A DNA stretch of 64,000 nucleotides. Source: Pseudescherichia sp031979925 (GTDB taxonomy: Bacteria; Pseudomonadota; Gammaproteobacteria; Enterobacterales; Enterobacteriaceae). Position numbers and translations under genes: made by a program. Where the stretch lies: positions 1 to 64,000 of the forward strand of contig NZ_DALZFB010000005.1 in assembly GCF_031979925.1 (NCBI RefSeq), read 5' to 3'. Shown piece by piece: positions 16,485 through 25,903 of the stretch (positions within the stretch are counted from its first letter, which is position 1; each line of letters starts with the position of its first letter). The notes beneath the pieces were generated by a model. It was not told the DNA's origin. It worked only from the letters and a program-made list of their open reading frames with translations, and did no database searches.

Positions 16485-18563
16485 ATGACAGCAGCGATCC
16501 CGCAGGCCATTCTGGAGAGCCTGACCAATGTTGCCATGCCCCATCACGTTGCCGAGGCGCAGCCGCAGCAGATGTTGACCCTCGGTGAGTATCGCATCCC
16601 TGTCTATGACAGCGAGGCGCTGGTGGTGGGCAGCGGAGCGGCGGGGTTACGTGCAGCCGTCGAGCTAAAGCGTCGGCGGCTTAACGTGCTGGTGGCGACC
16701 CAGACGCTGTTCTGGGGAACCTCCGCCTGCTCCGGCTCCGACAAGCAGACCCTGCACACGGCCTCCACCAGCTTTCGCGGAGATGACTTCACCCGCCTCG
16801 CCGGAGCGCTGGGGGCAGGGGGCGCAATGGATGGTGACACTGCCTACGTTGAGGCGGTCGGCTCCGTTGAGGCCTTTATCGGGCTGAAAAGCATGGGACT
16901 GCCGCTGCCGGAGGATCGCTATGGCGCGGTGCTGCGTTATCAAACCGATCATGATGAGGTTGGCAGGGCGACCAGCTGCGGGCCGCGTACCTCCCGCCTG
17001 ATGGTTAAGGTGCTGGCGGAGGAGGCGGCGCTGGTGAGCGTTCCCTTCCTCGATCACGCGACGGTGATCCGCCTCCTGACCTCTGGCGAGGGAGCCGGGC
17101 GGCGAATCAGTGGGGCGATTGCGGTCGTTAAAGGGGCGAAGAGTGCGGAGAATCCCTGGGGACTCTGCCTGCTGCGCAGTCCGGCGGTGGTGCTGGCCTC
17201 CGGCGGGCCGGGCGAGCTGTTTCGCGACAGCGTTTACCCTAAGCGCTGCTTTGGCGCGCTGGGGCTGGCGCTGGAGACGGGTATCGATACGGTCAACCTC
17301 ACCGAACACCAGTTTGGTATTGGCACACGGCGGGATGAGTTCCCGTGGAACCTCTCCGGCACCTACGTGCAGAGCATGCCCTATATCTACTCGGTAGATG
17401 CTGAGGGGCAGGAGCACAACTTTCTGGCCCGCTACTACCGCACCACCCGTGAGCTGGCCTCCAATATTTTCCGCAAGGGCTACCAGTGGCCGATCCATGC
17501 CACCCGGACGCTCGATTTTGGCTCCAGCCTGGTGGACCTGGCGATCTATAACGAATCGCAGGCCGGGCACGCCATCTATATGGATTTCAACCGCAACCCG
17601 CTGCCGGTTCCAGGGGACGAACCGTTTTCGGTGCGTAACCTGGACGAGGATGTCTACCAGTACCTGCGCAACAACGATGCCTGCCTGGAGCAGCCCATCG
17701 ATCGTCTGCGGCATATGAACCCGCTGGCTATTGAACTGTATAAGCACCACGGGCATGACCTGACCCAGCAGCCGCTGGCCTTCAACGTCAACCATCAGCA
17801 TATGAACGGCGGCATCGCCGTGGATATCTGGGGTCACACCTCGCTGGAGGGGTGCTACGCGGTGGGCGAGGCGGCGGGTACCCACGGGGTAACGCGTCCC
17901 GGCGGCGCGGCGCTGAACGCGGGGCAGGTATTCGGCCTGCGCTGCGCCAAGCACATTGCGGCAGCGGCGCGCACACCAGGCGAGCCGCAGGGTGAGGCGG
18001 AGCTGAAGAGCGTGATTGCCCAGATCCAGCGGGACAGTGCCAATCCAGCGGCGCTGGAGATCGAGCAGGTCCGGATGGAGATCCAGCAGCGGATGAGCGA
18101 TCGCGCCGGGTTTATCTGTGAGGCGGAGAGCGTCAACGAGGCCCGGGAGGCGGCGCGCCAGCTCAATCAGCGCATTGCCGCCTCGGGGATCGCTATCAAT
18201 CACCCAAACCGGACGGCATTTAGCTTCCAGTGGCGGCAGATGGCGTTGGCTTCAGAAGCGATCCTTACCGCGCTGCAAACCTACGTGGCTGAGGGCGGAG
18301 GAAGCCGGGGCGCACGCATGATCTGTTCCCCTGAGGGAGACGCGGTACCGCAGACCCGAGAGGGAGCATTAACGCGTTTCCGTTTTCTTTCGGAAAAGCC
18401 AGAGCATAAGGCGGAGCAGCTGCATGTTCGCTGGCAAAACGGTGCGTTTAGCATCGAGGCGAAGCCGCTTCGGGCATGTGGAGATCTTACCGCGCTCTAC
18501 TTTGAGAAAAACTGGCCGGACTATCTGACGGGGGAGATATATAAAACGCCGCGGGAGGAGTAA
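16485..18563 (+). CDS. Fumarate reductase/succinate dehydrogenase flavoprotein-like FAD oxidoreductase
   Basis: This 692-residue soluble flavoprotein has an N-terminal FAD dinucleotide motif VVGSGAAG (GxGxxG at 49-54) and a distal FAD_binding_2 signature GCYAVGEAAGTHGVTRPGG with GAALNAGQ. There is no signal peptide, covalent-heme region or nearby iron-sulfur subunit, so it is not a respiratory complex subunit. It starts 9 bp after the MFS gene and closes the operon. It may perform a flavin-dependent (de)hydrogenation of a pathway intermediate or reduce an enoate. The long C-terminal part (about 520-692) carries no motif I recognise. Confidence 0.78.
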   Translation: MTAAIPQAILESLTNVAMPHHVAEAQPQQMLTLGEYRIPVYDSEALVVGSGAAGLRAAVELKRRRLNVLVATQTLFWGTSACSGSDKQTLHTASTSFRGDDFTRLAGALGAGGAMDGDTAYVEAVGSVEAFIGLKSMGLPLPEDRYGAVLRYQTDHDEVGRATSCGPRTSRLMVKVLAEEAALVSVPFLDHATVIRLLTSGEGAGRRISGAIAVVKGAKSAENPWGLCLLRSPAVVLASGGPGELFRDSVYPKRCFGALGLALETGIDTVNLTEHQFGIGTRRDEFPWNLSGTYVQSMPYIYSVDAEGQEHNFLARYYRTTRELASNIFRKGYQWPIHATRTLDFGSSLVDLAIYNESQAGHAIYMDFNRNPLPVPGDEPFSVRNLDEDVYQYLRNNDACLEQPIDRLRHMNPLAIELYKHHGHDLTQQPLAFNVNHQHMNGGIAVDIWGHTSLEGCYAVGEAAGTHGVTRPGGAALNAGQVFGLRCAKHIAAAARTPGEPQGEAELKSVIAQIQRDSANPAALEIEQVRMEIQQRMSDRAGFICEAESVNEAREAARQLNQRIAASGIAINHPNRTAFSFQWRQMALASEAILTALQTYVAEGGGSRGARMICSPEGDAVPQTREGALTRFRFLSEKPEHKAEQLHVRWQNGAFSIEAKPLRACGDLTALYFEKNWPDYLTGEIYKTPREE

Positions 18564-18623
18564 AAAAGCCCCTTTGCTAGCAACGCTGGACAGATAAAAG
18601 AAATATGTGGCTCAAGCACATGT

Positions 18624-19279
18624 GTTCCGTTCACCTTATGCCGGGGAGAACTTGTAACGCACGTCACACGTGAACGGGATAAGGGGGCCACCGCGGCCCC
18701 CTTATCGATCCCCGCGGCCCCGCAGGGAAACCGGTGCTGCGCACTGCGCTCACCTCCCGTCCGGCTGACCGACGGCCGGCTCGACTCGACGTCGTGTCTC
18801 GTTTCGCCTCTGGCCGCCCTCCCTGGCGTCCAGTCCTTGTCATCCGGTCTCCGGTTCGCCGGTTTCAGCGGGGACTCAACACCTCGCTGTGAGACCTTAC
18901 TCCACAGCAACAAAGAAATCGCTGTAGGCTCGGTGTTAAAGCGAGGTGTTGGGTCCGGCTGAAAATCGCCGAGGCGTTCACTTCTGGCCGGGGCAGCCCG
19001 CATGGATGCGGGCTGAGGGCGTGCCTTACAGGGAAGTTACCTCACGCCCGACCCGGAAGCCGGAAGGGATAAGCCGAGGACAAAATTGCCGGGAGCAATT
19101 TTGGACAGCGCTTGCGCTGGCCCCGAAGGGGTGAGCCCCAGGGATGGGGCGAGCAATCCGCAAAGCGGCGATTTTCCCTGCCGGGAGCCCGGGTCGCCAG
19201 GGTGGTGGCGGCGAGCCACCCTGGCACGTTCACGTGTGCAAGTTTTCCAGAGAGGCACAATCCATGAGGTGAACGGAAA
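18624..19279. repeat. Roughly 655-bp non-coding element with inverted 52-bp terminal modules and many hairpins
   Basis: The left end (18624-18675) and right end (19227-19278) are inverted copies of a 52-bp module with conserved edges (CGTTCACGTGTG and GGTGAACGGAA) and a variable centre. Between them is a chain of hairpins: the 12-bp GATAAGGGGGCC stem, an 11-bp inverted repeat (18878-18888 with 18940-18950), CCCGCAT/ATGCGGG, CAAAATTGC/GCAATTTTG, CAGCGC/GCGCTG, and GCCAGGGTGG/CCACCCTGGC beside the right module. Short ORFs cross it on both strands but none has a ribosome site or protein-like pattern. From memory, similar short hypothetical proteins are annotated repeatedly in related genomes, suggesting a dispersed repeat. 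No transposase or clear target duplication is visible. It fills most of the 821-bp gap before gltD. Confidence 0.7.
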
Positions 19280-19321
19280 GCATCGCGGGCCTGCATATCC
19301 TTACCGCACTTTCCATAACGA

Positions 19322-19351
19322 AATGCCAGTCAGCGTTAACTGACTGGCATT
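19322..19351 (-). terminator. Terminator hairpin after gltD
   Basis: A perfect 12-bp stem (AATGCCAGTCAG/CTGACTGGCATT, loop of six) lies 34 bp past the gltD stop. The minus-strand tail is moderately T-rich (TTCGTTA); the plus-strand tail is TATTATTT, so it may act in both directions. Confidence 0.7.
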
Positions 19352-19384
19352 ATTATTTATCCGGCGAGATAAAGGGGCGGATGA

Positions 19385-20803
19385 TTACACTTCGAGGTAA
19401 TTCATAATGCCGTCGGCGGCTTTACGCCCTTCAGCAATCGCCGTCACTACCAGGTCTGAACCGCGCACGATGTCACCACCGGCGAAGATTTTTGGGTTGC
19501 TGGTCTGGAAGGCATTTTCGTTGCCTTCCGGGGCGATGATCCGGCCCTGAGAGTCCAGCTCAACGCTGTGCTGTGCCAGCCAGGACATGCTGTGCGGACG
19601 GAAACCAAACGCCATCACCACCGCATCAGCCGGTACCACGTGCTCGGAGCCAGCGACGATCTCAGCCCGGCGGCGGCCGTGCGCATCCGGTGCGCCCATC
19701 TCGGTACGCGCCATCTTCACGCCGCTCACTTTGCCGTTAGCGTTCACTTCGATACCCAGCGGCTGGACGTTGAACTGGAACTCCACGCCCTCTTCACGCG
19801 CGTTTTTCACTTCGCGGCGGGAGCCTGGCATGTTCTCTTCGTCACGGCGATAGGCACAGGTCACATGCGTTGCGCCCTGGCGGATGGAGGTGCGTACGCA
19901 GTCCATCGCGGTATCACCGCCGCCCAGCACCACTACGCGCTTGCCTTCCATGCTGACGTAGGGTTCGTCAGCAGTCTCACCAAAGCCCATGATCTGCTTA
20001 GTGTTAGCAATCAGGAACGGCAGAGCGTCAAATACGCCGGAAGCGTCTTCGTTCTCCAGGCCGCCGCGCATGGACTGATAGGTACCGACCCCGAGGAACA
20101 CCGCATCGTAATCCTTCAGCAGATCGTCGAGCTGCACGTCACGGCCCACTTCAGTATTGAGTTTGAACTCAATGCCCATGCCGGTGAAGATCTCCCGACG
20201 GCGGGTCATTACCTCTTTCTCCAGCTTGAAGGCCGGAATACCGAAGGTCAGCAGGCCGCCGATCTCCGGATGGCGATCGAATACCACCGCCTTCACGCCG
20301 TTGCGGGTCAGCACGTCGGCGCACGCCAGGCCAGCCGGGCCAGCGCCGATAATGGCGACGCGCTTGTCGGTCTGCTTCACGCCGGTCAGGTCCGGACGCC
20401 AGCCCATCTCAAACGCTTTATCGTTGATATAGCGCTCAATGTTACCGATGGTCACCGCGCCGAACTCGTCGTTCAGGGTGCAGGAGCCTTCACAAAGGCG
20501 ATCCTGCGGACAGACACGGCCGCACACTTCCGGCAGGGTGTTGGTCTGGTGCGACAGCTCGGCGGCTTCAAAAATACGCCCCTCGTTGGCCAGCTTCAGC
20601 CAGTTCGGGATGTAGTTATGCACCGGGCACTTCCATTCACAGTATGGGTTGCCGCAGGAGAGGCAGCGATCTGCCTGTGCCTTGGCCTGGCCCTCTGAGA
20701 ACGGCTCATAGATCTCAACAAATTCGATTTTACGGATCTTCAGCGCTTTCTTAGGCGGATCCACGCGCTGTAAGTCGATAAATTGGTACACGTTTTGGCT
20801 CAT
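19385..20803 (-). CDS. gltD: Glutamate synthase (NADPH) small subunit
   Basis: This 472-residue beta subunit of GOGAT has the E. coli length. It passes electrons from NADPH through FAD and [4Fe-4S] clusters to GltB. N-terminal cluster cysteines lie in CLSCGNPYCEWKCP and CGRVCPQDRLCEGSC, the FAD motif is AIIGAGPAGLACAD and the NADPH motif VVVLGGGDTAMDC. It follows gltB by 9 bp in one operon. The E. coli downstream gene gltF is missing; the terminator and the structured repeat follow instead. Confidence 0.97.
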   Translation of the reverse strand: MSQNVYQFIDLQRVDPPKKALKIRKIEFVEIYEPFSEGQAKAQADRCLSCGNPYCEWKCPVHNYIPNWLKLANEGRIFEAAELSHQTNTLPEVCGRVCPQDRLCEGSCTLNDEFGAVTIGNIERYINDKAFEMGWRPDLTGVKQTDKRVAIIGAGPAGLACADVLTRNGVKAVVFDRHPEIGGLLTFGIPAFKLEKEVMTRRREIFTGMGIEFKLNTEVGRDVQLDDLLKDYDAVFLGVGTYQSMRGGLENEDASGVFDALPFLIANTKQIMGFGETADEPYVSMEGKRVVVLGGGDTAMDCVRTSIRQGATHVTCAYRRDEENMPGSRREVKNAREEGVEFQFNVQPLGIEVNANGKVSGVKMARTEMGAPDAHGRRRAEIVAGSEHVVPADAVVMAFGFRPHSMSWLAQHSVELDSQGRIIAPEGNENAFQTSNPKIFAGGDIVRGSDLVVTAIAEGRKAADGIMNYLEV

Positions 20804-20812
20804 TGCTACCTC

Positions 20813-23800
20813 TTACTGCGCCTGCACGCGCAACTCTGCGGCGCTGCGACTACGGTGACCCAACAGGGCTTTAACATCGCTGGACTTCGGCTTAACCAGC
20901 GCAAACTTCGCCGCGAAGGCAGGCCAGTGGGCCAGAATCTCTTCCCCACGCGAGGAGCCGGTATGCTGTACATGCTCGGTAATGAGACCGCGCAGGTGCT
21001 CTTCGTGGATCGCAAGGTCGTCAACGCTCAGCACTTCCACCAGCTCCGGGTTCACGCGGTTGCGGAACTCGCCATCTTCATCCAGCACGTAGGCGAAGCC
21101 GCCGGTCATGCCCGCGCCAAAGTTGACGCCCGTCTTGCCGAGAATACAGACGATGCCGCCGGTCATGTACTCACAGCCGTTGTCGCCAATACCTTCCACC
21201 ACGGTGATTGCCCCGGAGTTACGCACCCCGAAACGTTCGCCCGCGCGGCCTGCGGCGTACAGACGACCACCGGTCGCGCCGTACAGGCAGGTGTTACCGA
21301 TAATGCTCGCCTCGTGGCTGCGGAAGGCCGAGCCGACCGGCGGACGCACCGCCAGCAGACCGCCCGCCATGCCTTTACCGACGTAGTCGTTGGCATCCCC
21401 GGTCAGGTACAGCTCAACGCCGCCTGCGTTCCACACGCCGAAGCTCTGGCCTGCGGTGCCGCTGAAGTGGGCTTTAATCGGATCCGACGCCAGGCCCTGA
21501 TCGCCATGCGTCTGGGCAATGTAGCCGGAGAGCGATGCGCCCACCGAACGGTCAGTGTTGCGAATATCAAACCAGAAGGTTTTGCTCTGGCGATCGTCGA
21601 CAAACGGCTTGGCCTGGTTCAGCAGCTGGGCGTTAAGCACCCCGTTATCAAACGGCGGGTTGTGCTCGGTGCAGTGGAGCGCTTTGCCCGGATGCGGCTC
21701 GGCGGTCTCCAGCAGCTTCGACAGATCCAGCTTCTGCTGTTTGGCGGTGAAGCCCTCCAGCGCGGTAAGCAGATCGGTACGGCCAATCAGGTCCACCAGG
21801 CGGGTCACGCCCAGCTGCGCCATCAGCTCCCGGGTCTCACGGGCGATAAATTCAAAGTAGTTGGTCACTTTGAACGGCAGGCCGTGATAGTGGTTCTTAC
21901 GCAGCTTGTCATCCTGAGTTGCAACACCGGTTGCGCAGTTGTTCAGGTGGCAAATGCGCAGGTATTTACAGCCCAGCGCCACCATCGGGCCGGTGCCGAA
22001 GCCGAAGCTCTCTGCACCCAGAATCGCCGCTTTGATGATGTCCACGCCGGTTTTCAGGCCACCGTCCACCTGCAGACGGATCTTGTGACGCAGGCCGTTA
22101 GCCACCAGCGCCTGCTGGGTCTCAACCAGCCCCAGCTCCCACGGGCAGCCCGCGTATTTCACTGAGGAGAGCGGGCTTGCACCGGTGCCGCCGTCGTAGC
22201 CAGCAATGGTGATCAGATCCGCATAGGCTTTTGCCACGCCGGTAGCGATGGTGCCTACGCCCGGCTCGGAGACCAGCTTCACGGAGATCATCGCCTTCGG
22301 ATTGACCTGTTTCAGGTCAAAGATCAGCTGGGCCAGATCCTCGATGGAGTAGATATCGTGGTGCGGCGGCGGGGAGATCAGCGTCACGCCCGGGACCGAG
22401 TAACGCAGCTTAGCAATGTACGGGGTGACTTTATCCCCCGGCAGCTGGCCGCCTTCCCCAGGCTTCGCGCCCTGGGCCACTTTGATCTGGATAACGTCCG
22501 CGTTTACCAGGTAGGCCGGAGTCACGCCGAAGCGGCCGGAGGCAACCTGTTTGATACGCGATACTTTATTGGTGCCGTAGCGAGCCGGATCTTCTCCGCC
22601 TTCGCCGGAGTTAGAGTTGCCGCCGATGCTGTTCATCGCTTCGGCCAGCGCCTCGTGGGCCTCCGGGCTCAGCGCGCCGATAGACATCGCTGCGGTATCA
22701 AAGCGTTTAAACAGCTCGCTGGCTGGCTCCACGTCGTCAACGTTTACCGCGTCCGCAGGCGGGTTGATGCGCAGCAGATCGCGCAGCGTGGCCGCCGGGC
22801 GCTCGTTGACCAGCTTAGCGTACTGCTGATAGTCGCTGTACTCGCCGCTCTGTACCGCCTGTTGCAGGGTGCGCACCACGTCCGGGTTGTAGGCGTGGTA
22901 TTCACCGCCGTGAACGTACTTCAGCAGGCCGCCCTGTTCCAGTGGTTTACGCGCCAGCCAGGCACGTTTCGACAGGTTCAACAGATCCTGCTGGAAGTCG
23001 GCAAAGCCTGCGCCGCCGATGCGGCTGATCACGCCCTGGAAGCAGAGATCGGCAACCTCATCATGCAGGCCAACCGCTTCAAACAGCTTCGAGCAGCGGT
23101 AGGAGGCGATGGTAGAGATGCCCATTTTGGACATGATCTTGTACAGGCCTTTGTTGATGCCGTTACGGTAGTTCAGCATCACAGTACGGTAGTTCTTATC
23201 GATGGCGTGCGTATCTACCAGCTTCGCCAGCGTCTCATAGGCGAGGTACGGGTAGACGGCCGTCGCGCCGAAGCCCAGCAGCACGGCGAAGTGGTGCGGA
23301 TCGCGGGCGCTGGCGGTCTCAACGATGATGTTGGCGTCGCAGCGCAGGCTCTTCTCCACGAGGCGGGTCTGGATAGCCCCCACCGCCATCGGAGCCGGAA
23401 CCGGCAGGCGATCTTTAGCGATGTTGCGGTCAGAGAGCACCAGCAGCACCGTGCCGTCGCGCACCATCTGCTCTGCTTTATCACAGAGCGCGCTCACCGT
23501 GTCTTCCAGCGAGGCTTCGTTGACGTCAAAGGTGATATCCAGCGTGTCGGCGCGGTAGTGGTGCTCCGACATAGTAGTCAGCTGTTTAAAGTCCGAATAG
23601 AGCAGGATCGGTGACTTAAAGGTCAGGCGATGCGCCTGGCCTTCGGCTTCACAGAAGACGTTCATCTCCCGGCCGATGCTGGTGGCCAGCGACATGACGT
23701 GCGCTTCACGCAGCGGATCGATTGGCGGGTTGGTCACCTGCGCAAACTGCTGGCGGAAGTAGTCATAAATAATACGCGGCTGGCTGGAGAGCACGGCGAA

Positions 23801-25273
23801 CGGGGTATCGTCACCCATTGAGCCGACCGCCTCCTGACCGTTTTCACCCAGCACGCGGATCACTGAATCCAGCTCTTCGGCGCTGTAGTTAAACTGCTTC
23901 TGGAAGCTGGCGAGCAGATCGTCGCCCATCTCACGGCTGCCCACTGCGTCATCCGGCAGATCTTCAAACGGCACCAGACGGCGCACGTTCTTCTCCATCC
24001 ACTCTTTATAGGGGTGGCGGCTCTTCAGATCGTTATCGGTTTCACCGGAGTGCAGAATGCGGCCGCCGCGGGTGTCGATCACCATCAGCTCGCCCGGTCC
24101 GACGCGGCCTTTTTCCACCACTTCGTCCGGCTGGTAGTCCCAGATCCCCACTTCGGAGGCGCAGGTGATCAGCTTATCTTTGGTGATGACGTAGCGCGCC
24201 GGACGCAGGCCGTTACGGTCCAGGTTACAGGCGGCAAAGCGGCCGTCGGACATGACGATGCCCGCCGGGCCATCCCACGGCTCCATGTGCATGGAGTTGA
24301 AGTCAAAGAAGGCGCGCAGCTCGGGATCCATATCCGGGTTGTTCTGCCAGGCTGGCGGCACCAGCAGGCGCATGGCACGGACGATGTCCATCCCGCCCGC
24401 CAGCAGCAGCTCGAGCATATTATCCAGCGAGCTGGAGTCGGAGCCGGTTTCGTTAACAAACGGCGCGGCGTCGTGCAGATCCGGGATCAACGGCGTCTTG
24501 AATTTATAGGTACGCGCGCGCGCCCACTGGCGGTTACCGGTGATGGTATTGATCTCACCGTTGTGGGCCAGGTAGCGGAACGGCTGGGCCAGCGGCCAGC
24601 GCGGTACGGTGTTGGTGGAGAAGCGCTGGTGGAACAGGCAGATGGCCGATTCCAGACGCAGGTCCGCGAGGTCCAGGTAGAAGCGCGGCAGATCCGCCGG
24701 CATACAGAGACCTTTATAGATGTTCACCAGGTTGGAGAGGCTACAGACGTAGAACTCTTTGTCCTCCTGGAGGCGTTTTTCGATACGGCGGCGCGCAATA
24801 AACAGACGGCGCTCCATATCACGCGGACGCCAGCCCGCAGGGGCGTTAACAAAAATTTGCTCAATACGTGGCAGCGAGGAGAGGGCGATTTCACCGAGCA
24901 CCCCTTCGTTGGTCGGCACATCGCGCCAGCCCACGATAGACAGGGTCTCTTGCTGAAGTTCTTCTTCGACGATGCGGCGCGCAACGGCGGCCTTTTCAGC
25001 GTCCTGGTTCAGGAACAGCATGCCCACGGCATAATTTTTGGCTAAGCGCCAGCCGCGCTCTTCGGCAACCAGGCGGAAGAAACGGTCAGGTTTTTGCAGC
25101 AGCAGGCCGCAACCGTCGCCGGTTTTACCATCGGCAAGGATCGCACCACGGTGCTGCATTCGGGCCAGTGCGTGAATAGCGGTACGCACTACCTTGTGGC
25201 TAGGTTCGCCTTCTATGTGGGCGATCAGGCCGAAACCACAGTTATCTCTCTCAAGAGATTTATCGTACAACAT
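20813..25273 (-). CDS. gltB: Glutamate synthase (NADPH) large subunit
   Basis: This 1486-residue alpha subunit has the length of the E. coli precursor. An 11-residue propeptide precedes Cys12 (LERDN/CGFG), the N-terminal nucleophile that hydrolyses glutamine. A central domain follows, then an FMN/2-oxoglutarate synthase domain (SGEGGEDPARYGTNK), the [3Fe-4S] cysteines in CKYLRICHLNNC, and a C-terminal beta-helix with repeated G..G..G turns. With GltD it makes two glutamates from glutamine and 2-oxoglutarate, the main low-ammonia assimilation route. A 670-bp regulatory spacer lies upstream. Confidence 0.98.
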   Translation of the reverse strand: MLYDKSLERDNCGFGLIAHIEGEPSHKVVRTAIHALARMQHRGAILADGKTGDGCGLLLQKPDRFFRLVAEERGWRLAKNYAVGMLFLNQDAEKAAVARRIVEEELQQETLSIVGWRDVPTNEGVLGEIALSSLPRIEQIFVNAPAGWRPRDMERRLFIARRRIEKRLQEDKEFYVCSLSNLVNIYKGLCMPADLPRFYLDLADLRLESAICLFHQRFSTNTVPRWPLAQPFRYLAHNGEINTITGNRQWARARTYKFKTPLIPDLHDAAPFVNETGSDSSSLDNMLELLLAGGMDIVRAMRLLVPPAWQNNPDMDPELRAFFDFNSMHMEPWDGPAGIVMSDGRFAACNLDRNGLRPARYVITKDKLITCASEVGIWDYQPDEVVEKGRVGPGELMVIDTRGGRILHSGETDNDLKSRHPYKEWMEKNVRRLVPFEDLPDDAVGSREMGDDLLASFQKQFNYSAEELDSVIRVLGENGQEAVGSMGDDTPFAVLSSQPRIIYDYFRQQFAQVTNPPIDPLREAHVMSLATSIGREMNVFCEAEGQAHRLTFKSPILLYSDFKQLTTMSEHHYRADTLDITFDVNEASLEDTVSALCDKAEQMVRDGTVLLVLSDRNIAKDRLPVPAPMAVGAIQTRLVEKSLRCDANIIVETASARDPHHFAVLLGFGATAVYPYLAYETLAKLVDTHAIDKNYRTVMLNYRNGINKGLYKIMSKMGISTIASYRCSKLFEAVGLHDEVADLCFQGVISRIGGAGFADFQQDLLNLSKRAWLARKPLEQGGLLKYVHGGEYHAYNPDVVRTLQQAVQSGEYSDYQQYAKLVNERPAATLRDLLRINPPADAVNVDDVEPASELFKRFDTAAMSIGALSPEAHEALAEAMNSIGGNSNSGEGGEDPARYGTNKVSRIKQVASGRFGVTPAYLVNADVIQIKVAQGAKPGEGGQLPGDKVTPYIAKLRYSVPGVTLISPPPHHDIYSIEDLAQLIFDLKQVNPKAMISVKLVSEPGVGTIATGVAKAYADLITIAGYDGGTGASPLSSVKYAGCPWELGLVETQQALVANGLRHKIRLQVDGGLKTGVDIIKAAILGAESFGFGTGPMVALGCKYLRICHLNNCATGVATQDDKLRKNHYHGLPFKVTNYFEFIARETRELMAQLGVTRLVDLIGRTDLLTALEGFTAKQQKLDLSKLLETAEPHPGKALHCTEHNPPFDNGVLNAQLLNQAKPFVDDRQSKTFWFDIRNTDRSVGASLSGYIAQTHGDQGLASDPIKAHFSGTAGQSFGVWNAGGVELYLTGDANDYVGKGMAGGLLAVRPPVGSAFRSHEASIIGNTCLYGATGGRLYAAGRAGERFGVRNSGAITVVEGIGDNGCEYMTGGIVCILGKTGVNFGAGMTGGFAYVLDEDGEFRNRVNPELVEVLSVDDLAIHEEHLRGLITEHVQHTGSSRGEEILAHWPAFAAKFALVKPKSSDVKALLGHRSRSAAELRVQAQ

Positions 25274-25451
25274 ATCAGTGAACCTCCCCAGGCTCTACGT
25301 GACTCTCTCATGACCGTGGCGCACAGGCGCAGAAAGGGCGTGGCGACGGAGCCTACAGGCCTCGCATGTCGCCCTCTATCATCCTTTTCGCGTAGGTCAA
25401 ACAAGTGTTGAGGACTTGCTTCAGAGGGAATCTAAATTACTGCATAAATAT

Positions 25452-25470
25452 GGTGAGCAGACTGCTCACC
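25452..25470. repeat. Palindrome in the gltB leader
   Basis: GGTGAGCA and TGCTCACC flank GAC, an 8-bp perfect stem about 180 bp upstream of gltB. It could be an operator or an mRNA hairpin. The remaining gltB-yhcC spacer is AT-rich promoter DNA. Confidence 0.45.
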
Positions 25471-25633
25471 CAGAAAGCTTCCAGCGGATATCCAACTTAT
25501 CGGGAATCGACACACAGGTCAAATCACAATCTTATTTATGCAAAAATGTGCTAACACAGAGTTAACTTTCTGATTTTTAAGTGTAATTAGCTATTTTACA
25601 GGCGTGTGACAGCGACGGCAGGCGGTGGCAGAG

Positions 25634-25649
25634 TGTGATCTCTCTCACT
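25634..25649. promoter_or_regulatory. CRP-like site upstream of gltB and yhcC
   Basis: TGTGATCTCTCTCACT fits TGTGA-N6-TCACA except for the last base. It lies about 360 bp from gltB and 295 bp from yhcC. E. coli gltBD is controlled by Lrp, CRP and others; assignment here is inferred. Confidence 0.45.
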
Positions 25650-25903
25650 ATAAGAAAGCGCTATTGTTATTGGTATTATCTGTTTTTTCACATTTAGGCG
25701 CTATTTTTCGCTGGTTGCGAAGAGTAACCCGCATAAAGACACTGTTTTACGCATGAGCAAAAATAGTAGAAAAACAGGACAGCAATATAAGGAAAAGTAA
25801 TCAACCCAGTGGTGAATGAAATAGCGATAATTGTGCGTGGTTATGCAATGGGTGTGGCCCCGCTATGACGATTGATCCAGGTCATCGCCGACGGAGATTA
25901 AAA

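Noticed and set aside
16665..18203. Minus-strand frame of 512 residues opposite the flavoprotein gene
   Set aside because: It is an antisense shadow with arginine- and histidine-rich low-information composition and no start signal.
1..18716. Inversion of the argR-sspB block between the two element copies, relative to E. coli
   Set aside because: Gene order and orientation are the same as in E. coli relative to both flanks, so no inversion is fixed here.
18610..19290. Target-site duplication around the element
   Set aside because: The bases just outside the two terminal modules do not match each other in any convincing direct repeat.
18521..19343. Several short frames within the structured element
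   Set aside because: They run through perfect hairpins on both strands, have no ribosome sites and look like by-products of a structured GC-rich repeat.
20783..25045. Long plus-strand frames opposite gltB and gltD (up to 460 residues)
   Set aside because: They mirror the codon pattern of the GC-rich gltB and gltD genes, lack ribosome sites and contain no recognisable domain.
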